A stretch of DNA of 64,000 bases from contig NZ_LJIZ01000013.1 of NCBI RefSeq assembly GCF_001420605.1, forward strand, positions 157,956 through 221,955, read 5' to 3'. This document shows, in pieces, positions 1 through 8,405 of the stretch (position 1 is the first letter of the stretch; every line of letters starts with the position of its first letter). This DNA is from Bacillus sp. FJAT-25509. Lineage in GTDB: Bacteria; Bacillota; Bacilli; Bacillales; Bacillaceae_G. The notes below the pieces were generated by a model that saw only the letters and a program-made list of their open reading frames with translations, did no database searches and had not been told where the DNA came from. A program made the position numbers and the translations under genes.

Positions 1-245
1 CCGGAGGAACAACAGGTGAAGCAACTGGAGGAACGACCGGCGGAGCAACAACTGGAGGAACAACTGGAGGAGCAACCGGAGGAACAACAACTGGAGCAAC
101 AACTGGAGGAGCAACCGGAGGAACAACAGGTGAAGCAACCGGAGGAACAACAGGTGAAGCAACTGGAGGAGCAACCGGAGGAACAACAGGTGAAGCAACC
201 GGGGGAACAACTGGAGGAACAACAGGTGAAACAACCGGAGGAAAG
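1..245 (+). repeat. Degenerate Gly/Thr-coding tandem repeat
   Basis: The first 245 bases are an imperfect tandem array of 9 to 15 base units built on GGAGGAACAACAGGTGAAGC and close variants. In the frame of the downstream peptidase it reads Gly-Gly-Thr-Thr-Gly-Glu-Ala-Thr. The array runs off the left edge, so its full copy number is unknown. Such runs change length by slippage. Confidence 0.85.
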
Positions 246-1736
246 ACTGGTGCAGCAACAAACGTAACAACAACTACTATAACAATACCAGCAAACGTTA
301 AGTTAAAAGTAGATAAAGAGGAGAATGACCTTTACTATGTTACTTATAATGGGAATGCTGGGACTATTTTGAAAAGTGCGGTCCGAAATGCAACGCCATG
401 GGAAATCTACCCAACGGCGAAAGTTTTTAAGGTAACTAGCGATACACCTCTATTATTAAATGAAAATGGTAAATTAGTGAATAGGGGAACAGTTAAAGCA
501 AATACGGTTTTTAGTAAAACAGGTGAGAAGAATCAGTATTTAATGATCCAATATTCTAATCAAACTGCTTATATTGATAAAAATAAAACAACCCCTTTAC
601 CAAATGAGACATTGCCTGTAATCAGTATTGTGACGCAGCCTGTTAAAATTACGGCGGGTGTTGCAGTACGAAATACAAAAATCGTTTTCCCACGGGATCC
701 GAAACCAACGATGGTTAGTATACCTGCTAAACAAAAAATAGTAATTGATTCAGCTTATTCATCTTATTATGTCGTTAAAGTTGGAGGGCTTAAGGGGCTA
801 ATCCCTAAAGCAGATATTTCGTTAAAAACTTATAACTACGTTGACCCAAATGGTGACTACTCATATGACGAGTTGACAGCGGATTTACAGGAGCTGAATG
901 CTTGGTACCCTGGATTTACTAAAGTTGAAACAATTGGTAAATCTGTAGATGGTAGAAATTTATATGCGATTAAGTTAGGGACTGGTAAATCTGAAATTAG
1001 TATAAACGGTTCGCATCATGCACGTGAGCACATGACGACAAATGTCATAATGGAAATGCTTGATCAATACGCTAGTGCGTATGAAAAAAATACAAAAATA
1101 TCTGGTTTTGATGTAAGGAAAACATTATCCCAAACGTCTATTTATTTTGTACCAATGGTTAATCCTGATGGTGTAATGCTTGTACAAAAAGGTGCGAGCA
1201 GTGCAAAGAATCCAAATCAGGCCATTAAATTAAATAATGGTAGCAAGAATTTTAAAGCTTGGAAGGCAAATGTACGTGGCGTAGATTTAAATCGTCAATA
1301 TCCAGCTGGGTGGAATACAATTTCTGGTAATAAGTCAAAGCCTGGCCCTGATAACTATAAAGGTACAAAGGCTCTAAGTGAACCAGAAGCTAAAGCTTTA
1401 TATGATTTCACAAATAAACATTCATTCAAAAATACAGTTGCATATCACTCATCAGGAAATATTATTTTCTGGCATTATAACCAATCAGGAACTCAAATGG
1501 CTAGAGATAAGGCAATTGCTACAAAATTATCAAAACAAACAGGCTATAGTTTGGTCGCTCCCGCAAAAGGTGGAGGCGGTGGATATAAGGACTGGTATGT
1601 CGCTGCAAAAAAACGACCTGGATTTACTATTGAAATTTCTCCTTATGTAGGGAACAAACCAGTTCCTAATAGTTACTTTAGTAGTATTATGAAGAAGAAC
1701 TTACCAGTTGGTTTAATACTTGCTAACGAAAAGTAA
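1..1736 (+). CDS. Secreted M14 zinc carboxypeptidase, 5' partial
   Basis: The reading frame is open from the left edge (first full codon at base 3), so the true start lies outside the window; the TTG at 369 is internal. The visible protein begins with about 80 residues of Gly/Thr/Ala repeats, then a Lys-rich SH3-like stretch (about bases 300-820), then a peptidase M14 domain (about 840-1720). The zinc motif H-A-R-E lies at about 1015-1026, the substrate Arg/Asn motif D-L-N-R-Q at about 1282-1296, the third ligand in A-Y-H-S-S at about 1440, and the general-base Glu in F-T-I-E-I near 1630, so the catalytic set looks complete. The family cleaves C-terminal residues or gamma-D-Glu-diamino acid bonds of peptidoglycan peptides. 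The repeats look like a wall-spanning linker. Substrate is not predictable. Confidence 0.88.
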   Translation, partial: GGTTGEATGGTTGGATTGGTTGGATGGTTTGATTGGATGGTTGEATGGTTGEATGGATGGTTGEATGGTTGGTTGETTGGKTGAATNVTTTTITIPANVKLKVDKEENDLYYVTYNGNAGTILKSAVRNATPWEIYPTAKVFKVTSDTPLLLNENGKLVNRGTVKANTVFSKTGEKNQYLMIQYSNQTAYIDKNKTTPLPNETLPVISIVTQPVKITAGVAVRNTKIVFPRDPKPTMVSIPAKQKIVIDSAYSSYYVVKVGGLKGLIPKADISLKTYNYVDPNGDYSYDELTADLQELNAWYPGFTKVETIGKSVDGRNLYAIKLGTGKSEISINGSHHAREHMTTNVIMEMLDQYASAYEKNTKISGFDVRKTLSQTSIYFVPMVNPDGVMLVQKGASSAKNPNQAIKLNNGSKNFKAWKANVRGVDLNRQYPAGWNTISGNKSKPGPDNYKGTKALSEPEAKALYDFTNKHSFKNTVAYHSSGNIIFWHYNQSGTQMARDKAIATKLSKQTGYSLVAPAKGGGGGYKDWYVAAKKRPGFTIEISPYVGNKPVPNSYFSSIMKKNLPVGLILANEK

Positions 1737-1793
1737 AAAATAAGGTCATTTTTTATAAAAATTATTAATTTTTAATTATTCTTCGTGCACAAT

Positions 1794-1822
1794 TTGTTTT
1801 TCATTTCATTTTATGTTACGAT
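1794..1822 (+). promoter_or_regulatory. Putative sigma-A promoter of the cold-shock gene
   Basis: TTGTTT (1794-1799) and TACGAT (1817-1822) are separated by 17 bases. Transcription from here would give a leader of about 130 bases before the ATG at 1962, as is usual for csp mRNAs. Assigned by eye only. Confidence 0.4.
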
Positions 1823-1961
1823 AGGGACATACTTAATAAGAAATTGGTTAATTCAATTCATGTGTTAAAAGGGACGAATTTTCATCCTGTTCTAATGTGT
1901 GTATTTTTTCTTAACAATACTCATTAAGTGTAAAAAAACAGGTATAATGGAGGTTCGTACA

Positions 1962-2162
1962 ATGAACACAGGTACAGTAAAATGGTTTAACGCAGAAAAA
2001 GGTTTCGGATTCATCGCTGTTGAAGGTGGAGACGATGTATTCGTACATTTCTCAGCTATCCAAGGCGAAGGTTTCAAATCTCTTGAAGAAGGCCAAAAAG
2101 TAAGCTTTGAGATCACTCAAGGTAACCGTGGCGCTCAAGCTGAAAACGTAGTTAAATTATAA
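1962..2162 (+). CDS. Cold-shock protein, CspA/CspB family
   Basis: A 66-residue single-OB-fold protein, the usual family length. Both RNA-binding motifs are present: K-G-F-G-F-I (RNP1, residues about 13-18) and V-F-V-H-F (RNP2, about 27-31). The family binds single-stranded RNA and DNA, melts mRNA structure and aids translation after cold shock or in growth. The frame is open further upstream, but ATG 1962 preceded by GGAGG at about 1949 gives the canonical M-N-T-G-T-V-K-W-F start. A hairpin terminator follows, so the gene is monocistronic. Which csp paralogue it corresponds to cannot be told. Confidence 0.96.
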   Translation: MNTGTVKWFNAEKGFGFIAVEGGDDVFVHFSAIQGEGFKSLEEGQKVSFEITQGNRGAQAENVVKL

Positions 2163-2185
2163 TTTTCACTTTTGAGTGAGTAAAA

Positions 2186-2218
2186 GGCTGCTAGCATTTT
2201 TGTTAGCAGTCTTTTTTA
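2186..2218 (+). terminator. Rho-independent terminator after csp
   Basis: Stem CTGCTA / TAGCAG with a short loop, followed by CTTTTTT. Confidence 0.8.
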
Positions 2219-2237
2219 TTTTGTTTGGAGAAGTGAA

Positions 2238-2447
2238 GTGGTAATGGCGTCGATTGCAAATAAAATATCTGCAACCATAAAAAACAGCCAAATCTGCAAA
2301 TTAATTAAAAGTAAATTTGAAAAAAATTCTAAAACTGCAAATATCTGCTGGCTTCTCTATTATAATTGTACTAAATCAACTAAAAGTGGTTTAAAAACTG
2401 GTGGAAAAACAATAATAAATTTTATTAAAAAAAATGCGGACTCGTAA
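2238..2447 (+). CDS. Small Lys/Asn-rich hypothetical protein (doubtful)
   Basis: An open frame of 69 codons starting GTG 2238 (or ATG 2244) with GGAG about 8 bases upstream. The product would be basic, with many Lys, Asn and Ser residues, a central aromatic stretch (W-L-L-Y-Y) and no domain I recognise. It lies alone between the csp terminator and the convergent carD terminator. It could be a real short cationic peptide or chance; composition does not decide. Confidence 0.3.
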   Translation: MVMASIANKISATIKNSQICKLIKSKFEKNSKTANICWLLYYNCTKSTKSGLKTGGKTIINFIKKNADS

Positions 2448-2521
2448 CTTACATACATACATACCTTGTTTAATCAAGTAGTGTCCTAGGTATTCTTGAA
2501 GCTAAATAGTTAAAAAATCAA

Positions 2522-2554
2522 CAAAAAAAAGAGCTTAAAGTAAGCTCCTTTTCT
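2522..2554 (-). terminator. Terminator of the carD gene (bidirectional)
   Basis: Perfect 7-bp stem GAGCTTA / TAAGCTC at 2531-2547. On the minus strand it is followed by a run of eight T; on the plus strand by CTTTTCTT. Confidence 0.85.
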
Positions 2555-2565
2555 TAAACAAAACT

Positions 2566-3042
2566 TTATTTTAATGCAGAATCAATTAATTCGGTTGCTT
2601 CAAGTTGCGATATGCCTTTAATTAAGCTAAGTTCACCAACAAACATGCGTTTAGCCGTGTCTAGCATTTCTCTTTCACTAGGATTTAAAGGTTTCTCTCT
2701 ACTTTGAAGTGTTAGATCACGTACCACTTGAGCACCAGCGAGTAATTCGCCAGACTTTAATTTTTTCATGTTTAAATCATATTTCTGTTTCCAAGATAAG
2801 GAATCGTCGGGAAGACCATTTGAAAAGTCATCTAATACATTACTTAAATGTTCATTGTCTTCGACTAAACGAATTTTCGTGTTTGAAACATTCCCTTGAG
2901 GAACCATCAATTTTAAATTGCTGGATGGTATGTTGATTATGTAGTACTGTTGTGTTACACCTTGTATAACTTTCTCTTCGATGGAATCAATTACTGCAGC
3001 TCCCTGCATTGGGTAAATAATTTGATCGCCAATTTTGAACAA
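2566..3042 (-). CDS. CarD/CdnL-family transcriptional regulator
   Basis: A 158-residue protein. The N-terminal RNA-polymerase-interacting domain (residues 1 to about 65) begins M-F-K-I-G-D-Q-I-I-Y-P-M-Q-G and contains the Y-Y-I-I-N-I-P strand. The helical C-terminal domain runs from about 70 to 158. CarD-family proteins bind the RNA polymerase beta subunit and stabilise open complexes. The frame extends to a GTG at 3051, but that codon lies inside the ribosome site GGAGGTGG; TTG at 3042, six bases after it, gives the family's usual first residues, so I chose TTG. It is a single gene between two terminators and is read toward csp. Confidence 0.92.
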   Translation of the reverse strand: MFKIGDQIIYPMQGAAVIDSIEEKVIQGVTQQYYIINIPSSNLKLMVPQGNVSNTKIRLVEDNEHLSNVLDDFSNGLPDDSLSWKQKYDLNMKKLKSGELLAGAQVVRDLTLQSREKPLNPSEREMLDTAKRMFVGELSLIKGISQLEATELIDSALK

Positions 3043-3244
3043 TGTACCCACCTCCGAAAATTCTTATAACTTAAGTATAACATTAATAAATGAAATAACA
3101 AAATTTATATGATAACATTTGTAAAATAAAACTGTCAATAATTTTATGTATATTTTTTTGCTTTTTTGGGGAAAAGATGAACATGTCATATGGTCGTGGA
3201 CATAATATGAAGAAAGAGACTGTCGAAAGGAGGCTAGGTTACTA

Positions 3245-4165
3245 ATGAATTTTCGTGTAGTTATTTTTATCGTTACAGTACTTACTTTTTTTACAACGAC
3301 CACTGGATGTAGCCAACAAGAGCAAAGAGAGCTAGAGAAGCTTCCCAATGGCGTATTACTAGCAGCATCTGAGCTTTCTTATGAAGCATTTCTAGATAAA
3401 GAATTAGGCAAAAGCTTAAGAGAACATAAAGGGATTGCTGATCCATTACTTACTCAAGTTCATAAGAATCTTAGTGATTATCAGCTTGTTTCTATTACAT
3501 CTGGTAATATTGGATTTTCAGCAATAGCATTAAAAAACAAAAAAAATAATAGTTTGTTATTTGCGTTTAGTGGATTAAAGAAAATCAATTTACAAGATAT
3601 TTATCAAAGACTAGTTGAATTTGAAACTCCAGAGAATGGTTCACCAGTTGTCGTAGATCAACAAGCTCAGCAAGCATATGCCTGGGTTACATCAATATTA
3701 AATAAAAAAGAGAACAATCATTCAAGTGTATATGTTACAGGTCATTCCTTTGGAGGTTATTTGGCCCAATTTGTAGGCTATCAGCTTAAAAATGATAAAA
3801 AATTGAAAAATCATCTATTTGTACAGGGAGTTACATTTAACTCATTAGGTGTACTATTAGATGATGGTTCGAAAAAACTTCATGCAAAGTCACAAAAAGT
3901 CCAAAAAACTTTTAAACCGCTGTTTACTAATTACATTGTAAATGGTGACCCATTGGATTACGCCAATAAAACCTTCTTTAAACAAATAACTGGGTACTCA
4001 CTCCAGCATCTAGGTAATGTAAAATATATTACAGTTGATGAAAAATATAAAGCATCTTTAACTGCTTTAGAAAAAACAACAGATTTATGGACAAAAGCAA
4101 GATTATTGAAACCTTTGTACCCTTATCACGATTTAGTTGAGTTTGAGGGAGTGTTTTGGAAATAA
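3245..4165 (+). CDS. Lipase-like (class 3 type) lipoprotein
   Basis: A 306-residue predicted lipoprotein: a hydrophobic signal (residues 2-20) ends in T-T-G-C with Cys22 as the lipidation site, though the lipobox is weaker than the usual L-A-G-C. The body is an alpha/beta-hydrolase of the class 3 lipase / DUF2974 kind, with the nucleophile elbow G-H-S-F-G-G at about residues 166-171. Likely acid (D-P-L-D-Y) and base (Y-H-D-L-V near the C-terminus) residues are visible. The family hydrolyses acyl esters; the substrate is unknown. AAAGGAGG precedes the ATG by about 12 bases. Single gene with a strong terminator. Confidence 0.8.
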   Translation: MNFRVVIFIVTVLTFFTTTTGCSQQEQRELEKLPNGVLLAASELSYEAFLDKELGKSLREHKGIADPLLTQVHKNLSDYQLVSITSGNIGFSAIALKNKKNNSLLFAFSGLKKINLQDIYQRLVEFETPENGSPVVVDQQAQQAYAWVTSILNKKENNHSSVYVTGHSFGGYLAQFVGYQLKNDKKLKNHLFVQGVTFNSLGVLLDDGSKKLHAKSQKVQKTFKPLFTNYIVNGDPLDYANKTFFKQITGYSLQHLGNVKYITVDEKYKASLTALEKTTDLWTKARLLKPLYPYHDLVEFEGVFWK

Positions 4166-4175
4166 TACGCCAGAA

Positions 4176-4220
4176 GTATAAAAGCTACTATCATCAGATA
4201 GTAGCTTTTATACGTTTTAT
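4176..4220. terminator. Bidirectional terminator between lipoprotein and globin
   Basis: Perfect 17-bp stem (4176-4192 with 4197-4213) around a 4-base loop, with T-rich sequence on both sides. It serves the two convergent genes. Confidence 0.92.
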
Positions 4221-4579
4221 TTATATTGTATGTCATCTCTTAGTGATTCTACTGTTGTTAAGGCTTGATCAATGTCTGTCTTGCTTACCCCAAAGTGAGC
4301 AAGTGCATCATGGAGATGTGTAGCAATTGCATTAAAATGTTCGGGTTGGATATTCATTCCTTCATGAGCTTTTGACATGGATTTACCAGTATATTTCTTA
4401 GGTCCACCTAAAGCGAAGCTAATAAATTTCGTTTGATGACGGCGTTGTGTGTCCATATCCGTTTTATCAAAGAAATGATTAACTGTTTCATCTTTTAGTA
4501 CTAATTCATCATAAAAATAATCAACTACTTTTCCAACTGTTTCTTCTCCACCATATTTTTCATAAAGAGTTTGTTCCAT
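4217..4579 (-). CDS. Truncated hemoglobin, group I type
   Basis: A 120-residue 2-over-2 globin starting M-E-Q-T-L-Y-E-K-Y-G-G. It carries the F-A-L-G-G-P-K-K-Y-T-G motif, and the proximal heme His is in A-H-E-G-M (residues about 74-78). These proteins bind heme and O2 or NO, and often act in NO detoxification or redox sensing. The frame reaches a TTG at 4597, but AAAGGA lies about 9 bases before ATG 4579, so the internal ATG is chosen. It is monocistronic. Confidence 0.93.
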   Translation of the reverse strand: MEQTLYEKYGGEETVGKVVDYFYDELVLKDETVNHFFDKTDMDTQRRHQTKFISFALGGPKKYTGKSMSKAHEGMNIQPEHFNAIATHLHDALAHFGVSKTDIDQALTTVESLRDDIQYK

Positions 4580-4838
4580 ATAATAGTTTCCTTTCAATAT
4601 AAGATATAAGTAGAATCCCCTTAAAATGGTAAAATATAACTTGATTTATGAATGAACTTTATTAAAAAAAGTTTATTGGTAATAGCTGTATAGGAAGTTT
4701 GTTTGTGGTTCATGGAAGTAAGTAAATAAGCACTATCTATTTCTAGTTTATTGCCAGCCTACTAGACATATATTGAATATTGGCTAATAAATTAATAGTG
4801 AAGATATAATCGCCAATAAATTCGCAGGGTGTGAGAAA

Positions 4839-5411
4839 TTGGGATATAAAAACCAAAGACAACTAGGGGTATTCTTTGTTATTTCTGGTGTATTGGTCTT
4901 ATTAGTTAGTATGTTGGCCTACTTTAAATTTTCTTCCACCGTTAGTACAGATCCCTTCACAAATGTACAGTTAGATTTGTCCAACAAGGGAACGAAAAAA
5001 ACAACTGATTTAATTTATTTAAAGCACAATGAAAAAAACGGCTTTCCGGTTGAAATTAAACATAGCTTAAAAAATTCAGGGAATAAAGATATAACTAGTA
5101 TCACTTTAGAAATTAACCTTCTACAAAAAGGTGATCGAAATGAGGGGCAATTTATTTGTCTCCAAACAATTAAGTATGGAAACAAAATTTATACGTTAAA
5201 CTCCAAAAAATTTGATAGTTTGGATTTAAATAAAGATGGCAAAATTTCATTGGATGAATTTTCAAAGAGACCCTTTCCATTAGGAAGTTTAATTAAAGGA
5301 AGAGGTAAAGAGTTTGTTCTTAACGGCGAATATAGTAAAGGTTTAGCACCGTTTAATAGTGATAGTAAATCCACTAGAATTATTTTAGATATTACATATA
5401 AGATAGAATAG
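4839..5411 (+). CDS. Membrane-anchored or secreted TasA/camelysin-like protein with an EF-hand loop
   Basis: A 190-residue protein. Residues 9-28 form a single hydrophobic segment or signal. Residues about 35-95 have the strand pattern and K-N-S-G-N-K-D-I turn reminiscent of the TasA/CalY (camelysin) sandwich. Residues about 129-140 form a textbook EF-hand calcium loop, D-L-N-K-D-G-K-I-S-L-D-E. The start is TTG 4839 after AGGGTG. The next gene encodes a SipW-type signal peptidase, the enzyme class that processes TasA and camelysin, so this protein may be its substrate. The relation to TasA is inferred from pattern, not from an alignment, and the EF-hand is not typical of TasA. Function is otherwise unknown. 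Confidence 0.55.
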   Translation: MGYKNQRQLGVFFVISGVLVLLVSMLAYFKFSSTVSTDPFTNVQLDLSNKGTKKTTDLIYLKHNEKNGFPVEIKHSLKNSGNKDITSITLEINLLQKGDRNEGQFICLQTIKYGNKIYTLNSKKFDSLDLNKDGKISLDEFSKRPFPLGSLIKGRGKEFVLNGEYSKGLAPFNSDSKSTRIILDITYKIE

Positions 5412-5456
5412 AAAAAGTGTTTAGCTAGTATTTGCTGAACACTTTTTTTATTTTTT
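5412..5456 (+). terminator. Intrinsic terminator or attenuator before sipW
   Basis: Stem AAAAAGTGTT-AGC / GCT-AACACTTTTT followed by TTTTATTTTTT. It separates the EF-hand gene from sipW, which may need its own promoter or read-through. Confidence 0.85.
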
Positions 5457-5560
5457 GGAGGGAACAAGTTGCTAGTCATAGCATAGGATGATAGGACAGG
5501 AAGTGATTAAATTAAATAGCTGCATTAAGAATGCGTGCTTTAGTAGAAAGAAGAAGGATA

Positions 5561-6076
5561 ATGAGAGTATTTAGTAGGTTTATAAATATTCCATTAATTA
5601 TCATACTGCTAATTTTGGGTTTTAAAATAATGCAAAGTAAGTTAGAAGGAAAACCTCCAACATTTTTTGACCACCAAGTTTACTATGTGTTATCTGGCTC
5701 AATGGAACCAACGCTTCCAACGGGATCAATCATAATTGCAAAAGATTTTACTAGTGAAACTAAACTTAGTTTAGGAGATATTATTACTTTCAAAATGCCA
5801 TATAATGAAGATATTCTAGTAACACATCGAATAAATGAGGTTATTAATGAAAACGGGCAATTAGTATATCGAACAAAAGGTGATGCAAACCCAGTTCAAG
5901 ACCCTTGGATCATTGAGAGAGATAGTATTGTTTCGGTATATAGCGGTGTTAAGCTTCCGATAGTAGGATATCTTTATAAAGAGATTCATAAGAGCTTTAG
6001 TATATTTTTATTATTAACTATTTTAGGGTTAATTCTTATATCATATGGGTTAAAGCTGATTAATAAAAAAGAGTAA
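5561..6076 (+). CDS. sipW: Signal peptidase I, SipW (ER/archaeal) type
   Basis: A 171-residue membrane peptidase with TM segments at about residues 8-24 and 147-165. The catalytic set is of the S26B (eukaryotic/archaeal) type: Ser47 in L-S-G-S-M-E-P, His89 in V-T-H-R in place of the bacterial Lys, and Asp in G-D-A-N-P (about 108) and Q-D-P (about 114). In B. subtilis SipW cleaves the matrix proteins TasA and TapA. The frame extends to ATG 5531, which lacks a ribosome site; ATG 5561 has AAGG just upstream, so either start is possible. The candidate substrate is the EF-hand protein upstream. No tapA is next to it. Confidence 0.9.
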   Translation: MRVFSRFINIPLIIILLILGFKIMQSKLEGKPPTFFDHQVYYVLSGSMEPTLPTGSIIIAKDFTSETKLSLGDIITFKMPYNEDILVTHRINEVINENGQLVYRTKGDANPVQDPWIIERDSIVSVYSGVKLPIVGYLYKEIHKSFSIFLLLTILGLILISYGLKLINKKE

Positions 6077-6112
6077 AAACCACTTCACCTTTCAAGCGGT
6101 TTTTACTCTTTT
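6066..6112. terminator. Bidirectional terminator after sipW
   Basis: A 14-bp stem with left arm GAGTAAAAACC and right arm GGTTTTTACTC, overlapping the sipW stop codon and followed by TTTTAGTTTTT. It is shared with the convergent acyltransferase gene. Confidence 0.85.
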
Positions 6113-6138
6113 AGTTTTTAACTTTACTGTATATTTGT

Positions 6139-7302
6139 TTATTGATTCCTCGTCAAAAATTGATTGGATTGAAACGAATTTCCTCGATTTGCCAATCTTC
6201 TACCTAATTGCATACTTGGAACCTCTACGTATCTCCATGCAATATAAGCGATTGCTATAGAAAAGACAATTGTCATTATGAATACAACCCATAAAGGAAG
6301 TATGTTATAGAAGAGATGAACAAAACTTAGTAGAACTAATGGGTGGTATAAGTATAAGCTAAACGAAATTTTTCCAACAAATTGAATAGGTTTATACATT
6401 AGTATCTTTTCAATTTTTGACGATCCAATTGCTATTATAAAGAGACCAGTTGCACCTAAGCCCATTCCATATTCTTGTATAATTAACGAAAACTCCGTGA
6501 ATGCATGTAGCTTAGTTACCTCATATATATCATACAGAGCTAGGCCCGAAAAATTAAATAGTAATATAGAAAATAGAAAGAACATAATTTTATATTTTAA
6601 TTTTAGTTTTTGGAAGAAATCAACAAGTTCCATTCTATGTTTAGCCAATAGAATACCCATAATAAAGATTGAAAGATATGATAAAGTATCAATGTATGAG
6701 ATATGAAATCCATTTGATTGTTCTATATTAAAGACGATATCCAGTGCTTTCATACTAGTTAAAGCAATACAAATTAGTATACTTATTTTCCAGTTAACAC
6801 GTTTAATTAGTAGAACGATAAATGGGAAAATTAAAGCGATTCTTAGTTCATGAATTAATGTCCAGATTACGCCATTAAATGCATCAGCATGTATATTTCC
6901 AATTAAGTAGATCTGTTCAATAATTAGTTTGCCTGTTAGATGAGATTTCCACTGGCTATCAATATACCCACTAATACTTCCTATATTTTTCGTTATAAAT
7001 AGTTGAGATAAAATAATTGCAAGTGTAATTGATAAAAGGTATGGAACATAGATTCTAAATAATCTTTTTATGAGAAATGAAGGATACTCTATTTTATTTT
7101 TTGTAAAGAGAGGTATAGATAAAACAAAGCCACTTAATACAAAAAATAACATTACTGCGCCATGGGCATTGGTTATGCCTGTTGCCTTTAGCACTTTGTC
7201 AATCATTACAGATAGTGGTATTAATGAAATTGCGTGACTTACTAAAACACAAAAAGCTGCCATTCCACGAATCGAGTCTAATTGTTCAATTCGATTTTTC
7301 AT
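6139..7302 (-). CDS. Acyltransferase 3 family membrane protein (OafA-like)
   Basis: A 387-residue integral membrane protein with about ten TM helices. The N-terminal pattern R-I-E-Q-L-D-S-I-R-G, the His in L-V-S-H-A-I, and F-F-V-L-S-G-F-V are hallmarks of the acyltransferase 3 family. These enzymes O-acetylate or otherwise acylate exported glycans or peptidoglycan. ATG 7302 follows GGGGAG by about 7 bases; the upstream TTG at 7323 lacks a site. It is divergent from the eps operon, so it could decorate that polysaccharide, but this is inferred from position only. Confidence 0.9.
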   Translation of the reverse strand: MKNRIEQLDSIRGMAAFCVLVSHAISLIPLSVMIDKVLKATGITNAHGAVMLFFVLSGFVLSIPLFTKNKIEYPSFLIKRLFRIYVPYLLSITLAIILSQLFITKNIGSISGYIDSQWKSHLTGKLIIEQIYLIGNIHADAFNGVIWTLIHELRIALIFPFIVLLIKRVNWKISILICIALTSMKALDIVFNIEQSNGFHISYIDTLSYLSIFIMGILLAKHRMELVDFFQKLKLKYKIMFFLFSILLFNFSGLALYDIYEVTKLHAFTEFSLIIQEYGMGLGATGLFIIAIGSSKIEKILMYKPIQFVGKISFSLYLYHPLVLLSFVHLFYNILPLWVVFIMTIVFSIAIAYIAWRYVEVPSMQLGRRLANRGNSFQSNQFLTRNQ

Positions 7303-7544
7303 AGTAATCTCCCCTAAAATCAAATGGTTTTCCTCAAATATATTCTTTACTGAGAATTCACTTCCTCTTAAATTAAATTTTGTTAGAGATTTTTAATTTA
7401 TTTTGAAGGTTACAGGTAAGAAAAATGGAATTAGATTAAGTAATTTTTAATATATTTAATTGTTAGATTAAAGGATGAAAAGTAAATAAATTTATACGTT
7501 TTTGTAAATTTTTTAAAATTTAAATAATAATAGAGAAGGGGTGA

Positions 7545-7573
7545 TTGACTTGTTCGTTATAAAGAATTATCAT
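7545..7573 (+). promoter_or_regulatory. Putative sigma-A promoter of the eps operon
   Basis: TTGACT (7545-7550) and TATCAT (7568-7573) with a 17-base spacer. The spacer is almost entirely filled by the SinR-type palindrome at 7552-7567, an arrangement that would block RNA polymerase. The rest of 7303-7682 is AT-rich leader without a gene. Confidence 0.6.
7552..7567 (+). promoter_or_regulatory. SinR-type operator 1 (eps promoter)
   Basis: GTTCGTTATAAAGAAT, an imperfect 16-bp palindrome with the layout of the B. subtilis SinR site (two GTTCTYT half-sites in inverted order). Confidence 0.7.
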
Positions 7574-7643
7574 GTTTACATATAATATTAATGTATGAAA
7601 AATGCACTAATTTAATAAGGTAGTGGGAAATTTTTACTGTAGT

Positions 7644-7659
7644 GTTCTTTAATAAGAAC
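7644..7659 (+). promoter_or_regulatory. SinR-type operator 2 (eps leader)
   Basis: GTTCTTTAATAAGAAC, with perfect GTTCTT / AAGAAC arms, ends 23 bases before the ATG of the first eps gene. It lies 92 bases from operator 1. Confidence 0.78.
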
Positions 7660-7682
7660 AAAAATTTGAAAGTGGGGAAAAC

Positions 7683-8405
7683 ATGGAAAACGAGTTAAGT
7701 GTAAAAAGGATATTTGAACTCATTAAACAACGCATTTGGATATTGGTTATCTTTTCTATCCTCTTTTCTGCAATAGGGGGAGTTTATAGTTATTATTTTA
7801 CAAAGACGCAATATGAAACATCTTCTAAACTAATTGTAAATGCAACTTCTCCTGAGATGATGAATACTCTTTTGGTAATGATCAAAGAGCCAACATTATT
7901 AGAGAGCGTTGTTAGAGAACTTGATTTAAGTATATCTCCAGAAGAACTAAGTAATAGTATAACACCTGAAAATGTATCAGGATCACAGCTTGTAGAAATA
8001 AAAGTTGTTAATACAGATCCTAGTTTAGCGGCGCAAATTGCGAATTCAACAGCGGATGTATTCTTAAGTCAAATACCAAAAATTTTAGGATTTAAAGACT
8101 CAAAAATTTATTCATATGCTCAAATTAATGAACAGCCTACAAACAATGATTATATAAAGAAAGCCCTACTTGGCTTTGTATTGGGAATTATTGCAGGGAT
8201 TGGCATTATATTTTTAATAGACTTTTTCGACGATACAGTAAAATCTGAGGAGGACACTGAACTATTATTAGGTATACCAGTCTTTGGGACTATTTCAAAG
8301 TTTAATAAAAGAAATACAACTTTTGAGAAGAACGAAAAGCTAAGACTTGATGATAGGGGAGAAACATATGGGAATAGTGAACAGAAAGTTATCTCACTTA
8401 ACTAA
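7683..8405 (+). CDS. epsA: Polysaccharide chain-length determinant / BY-kinase modulator
   Basis: A 240-residue Wzz-type membrane protein with TM1 at about residues 17-37, an extracellular domain to about 155, and TM2 at about 160-180. A cytoplasmic tail follows and contains the conserved D-F-F-D-D-T-V-K-S-E-E-D segment that activates bacterial tyrosine kinases. It sets polymer length and switches on the kinase encoded next. GTGGGG precedes ATG 7683. It is the first gene of the eps operon and overlaps epsB by 38 bases. The symbol follows B. subtilis gene order. Confidence 0.9.
   Translation: MENELSVKRIFELIKQRIWILVIFSILFSAIGGVYSYYFTKTQYETSSKLIVNATSPEMMNTLLVMIKEPTLLESVVRELDLSISPEELSNSITPENVSGSQLVEIKVVNTDPSLAAQIANSTADVFLSQIPKILGFKDSKIYSYAQINEQPTNNDYIKKALLGFVLGIIAGIGIIFLIDFFDDTVKSEEDTELLLGIPVFGTISKFNKRNTTFEKNEKLRLDDRGETYGNSEQKVISLN

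Noticed and set aside
1-245. Possible CRISPR-like array
   Set aside because: Units are 9-15 bases, contiguous and without unique spacers, and they are in frame with a secreted protein.
16-267. Gln/Glu-rich 83-codon frame over the left-edge repeats
   Set aside because: It is a shadow frame of the repeat; the Gly/Thr frame is continuous with the M14 peptidase and ends at its stop.
1378-1650. 90-codon frame inside the peptidase gene
   Set aside because: Out-of-frame shadow of the M14 domain, which is intact and conserved in the other frame.
5503-5574. 23-codon leader frame overlapping the sipW start
   Set aside because: Only a weak AGGA site; too short to separate from chance without comparative data.
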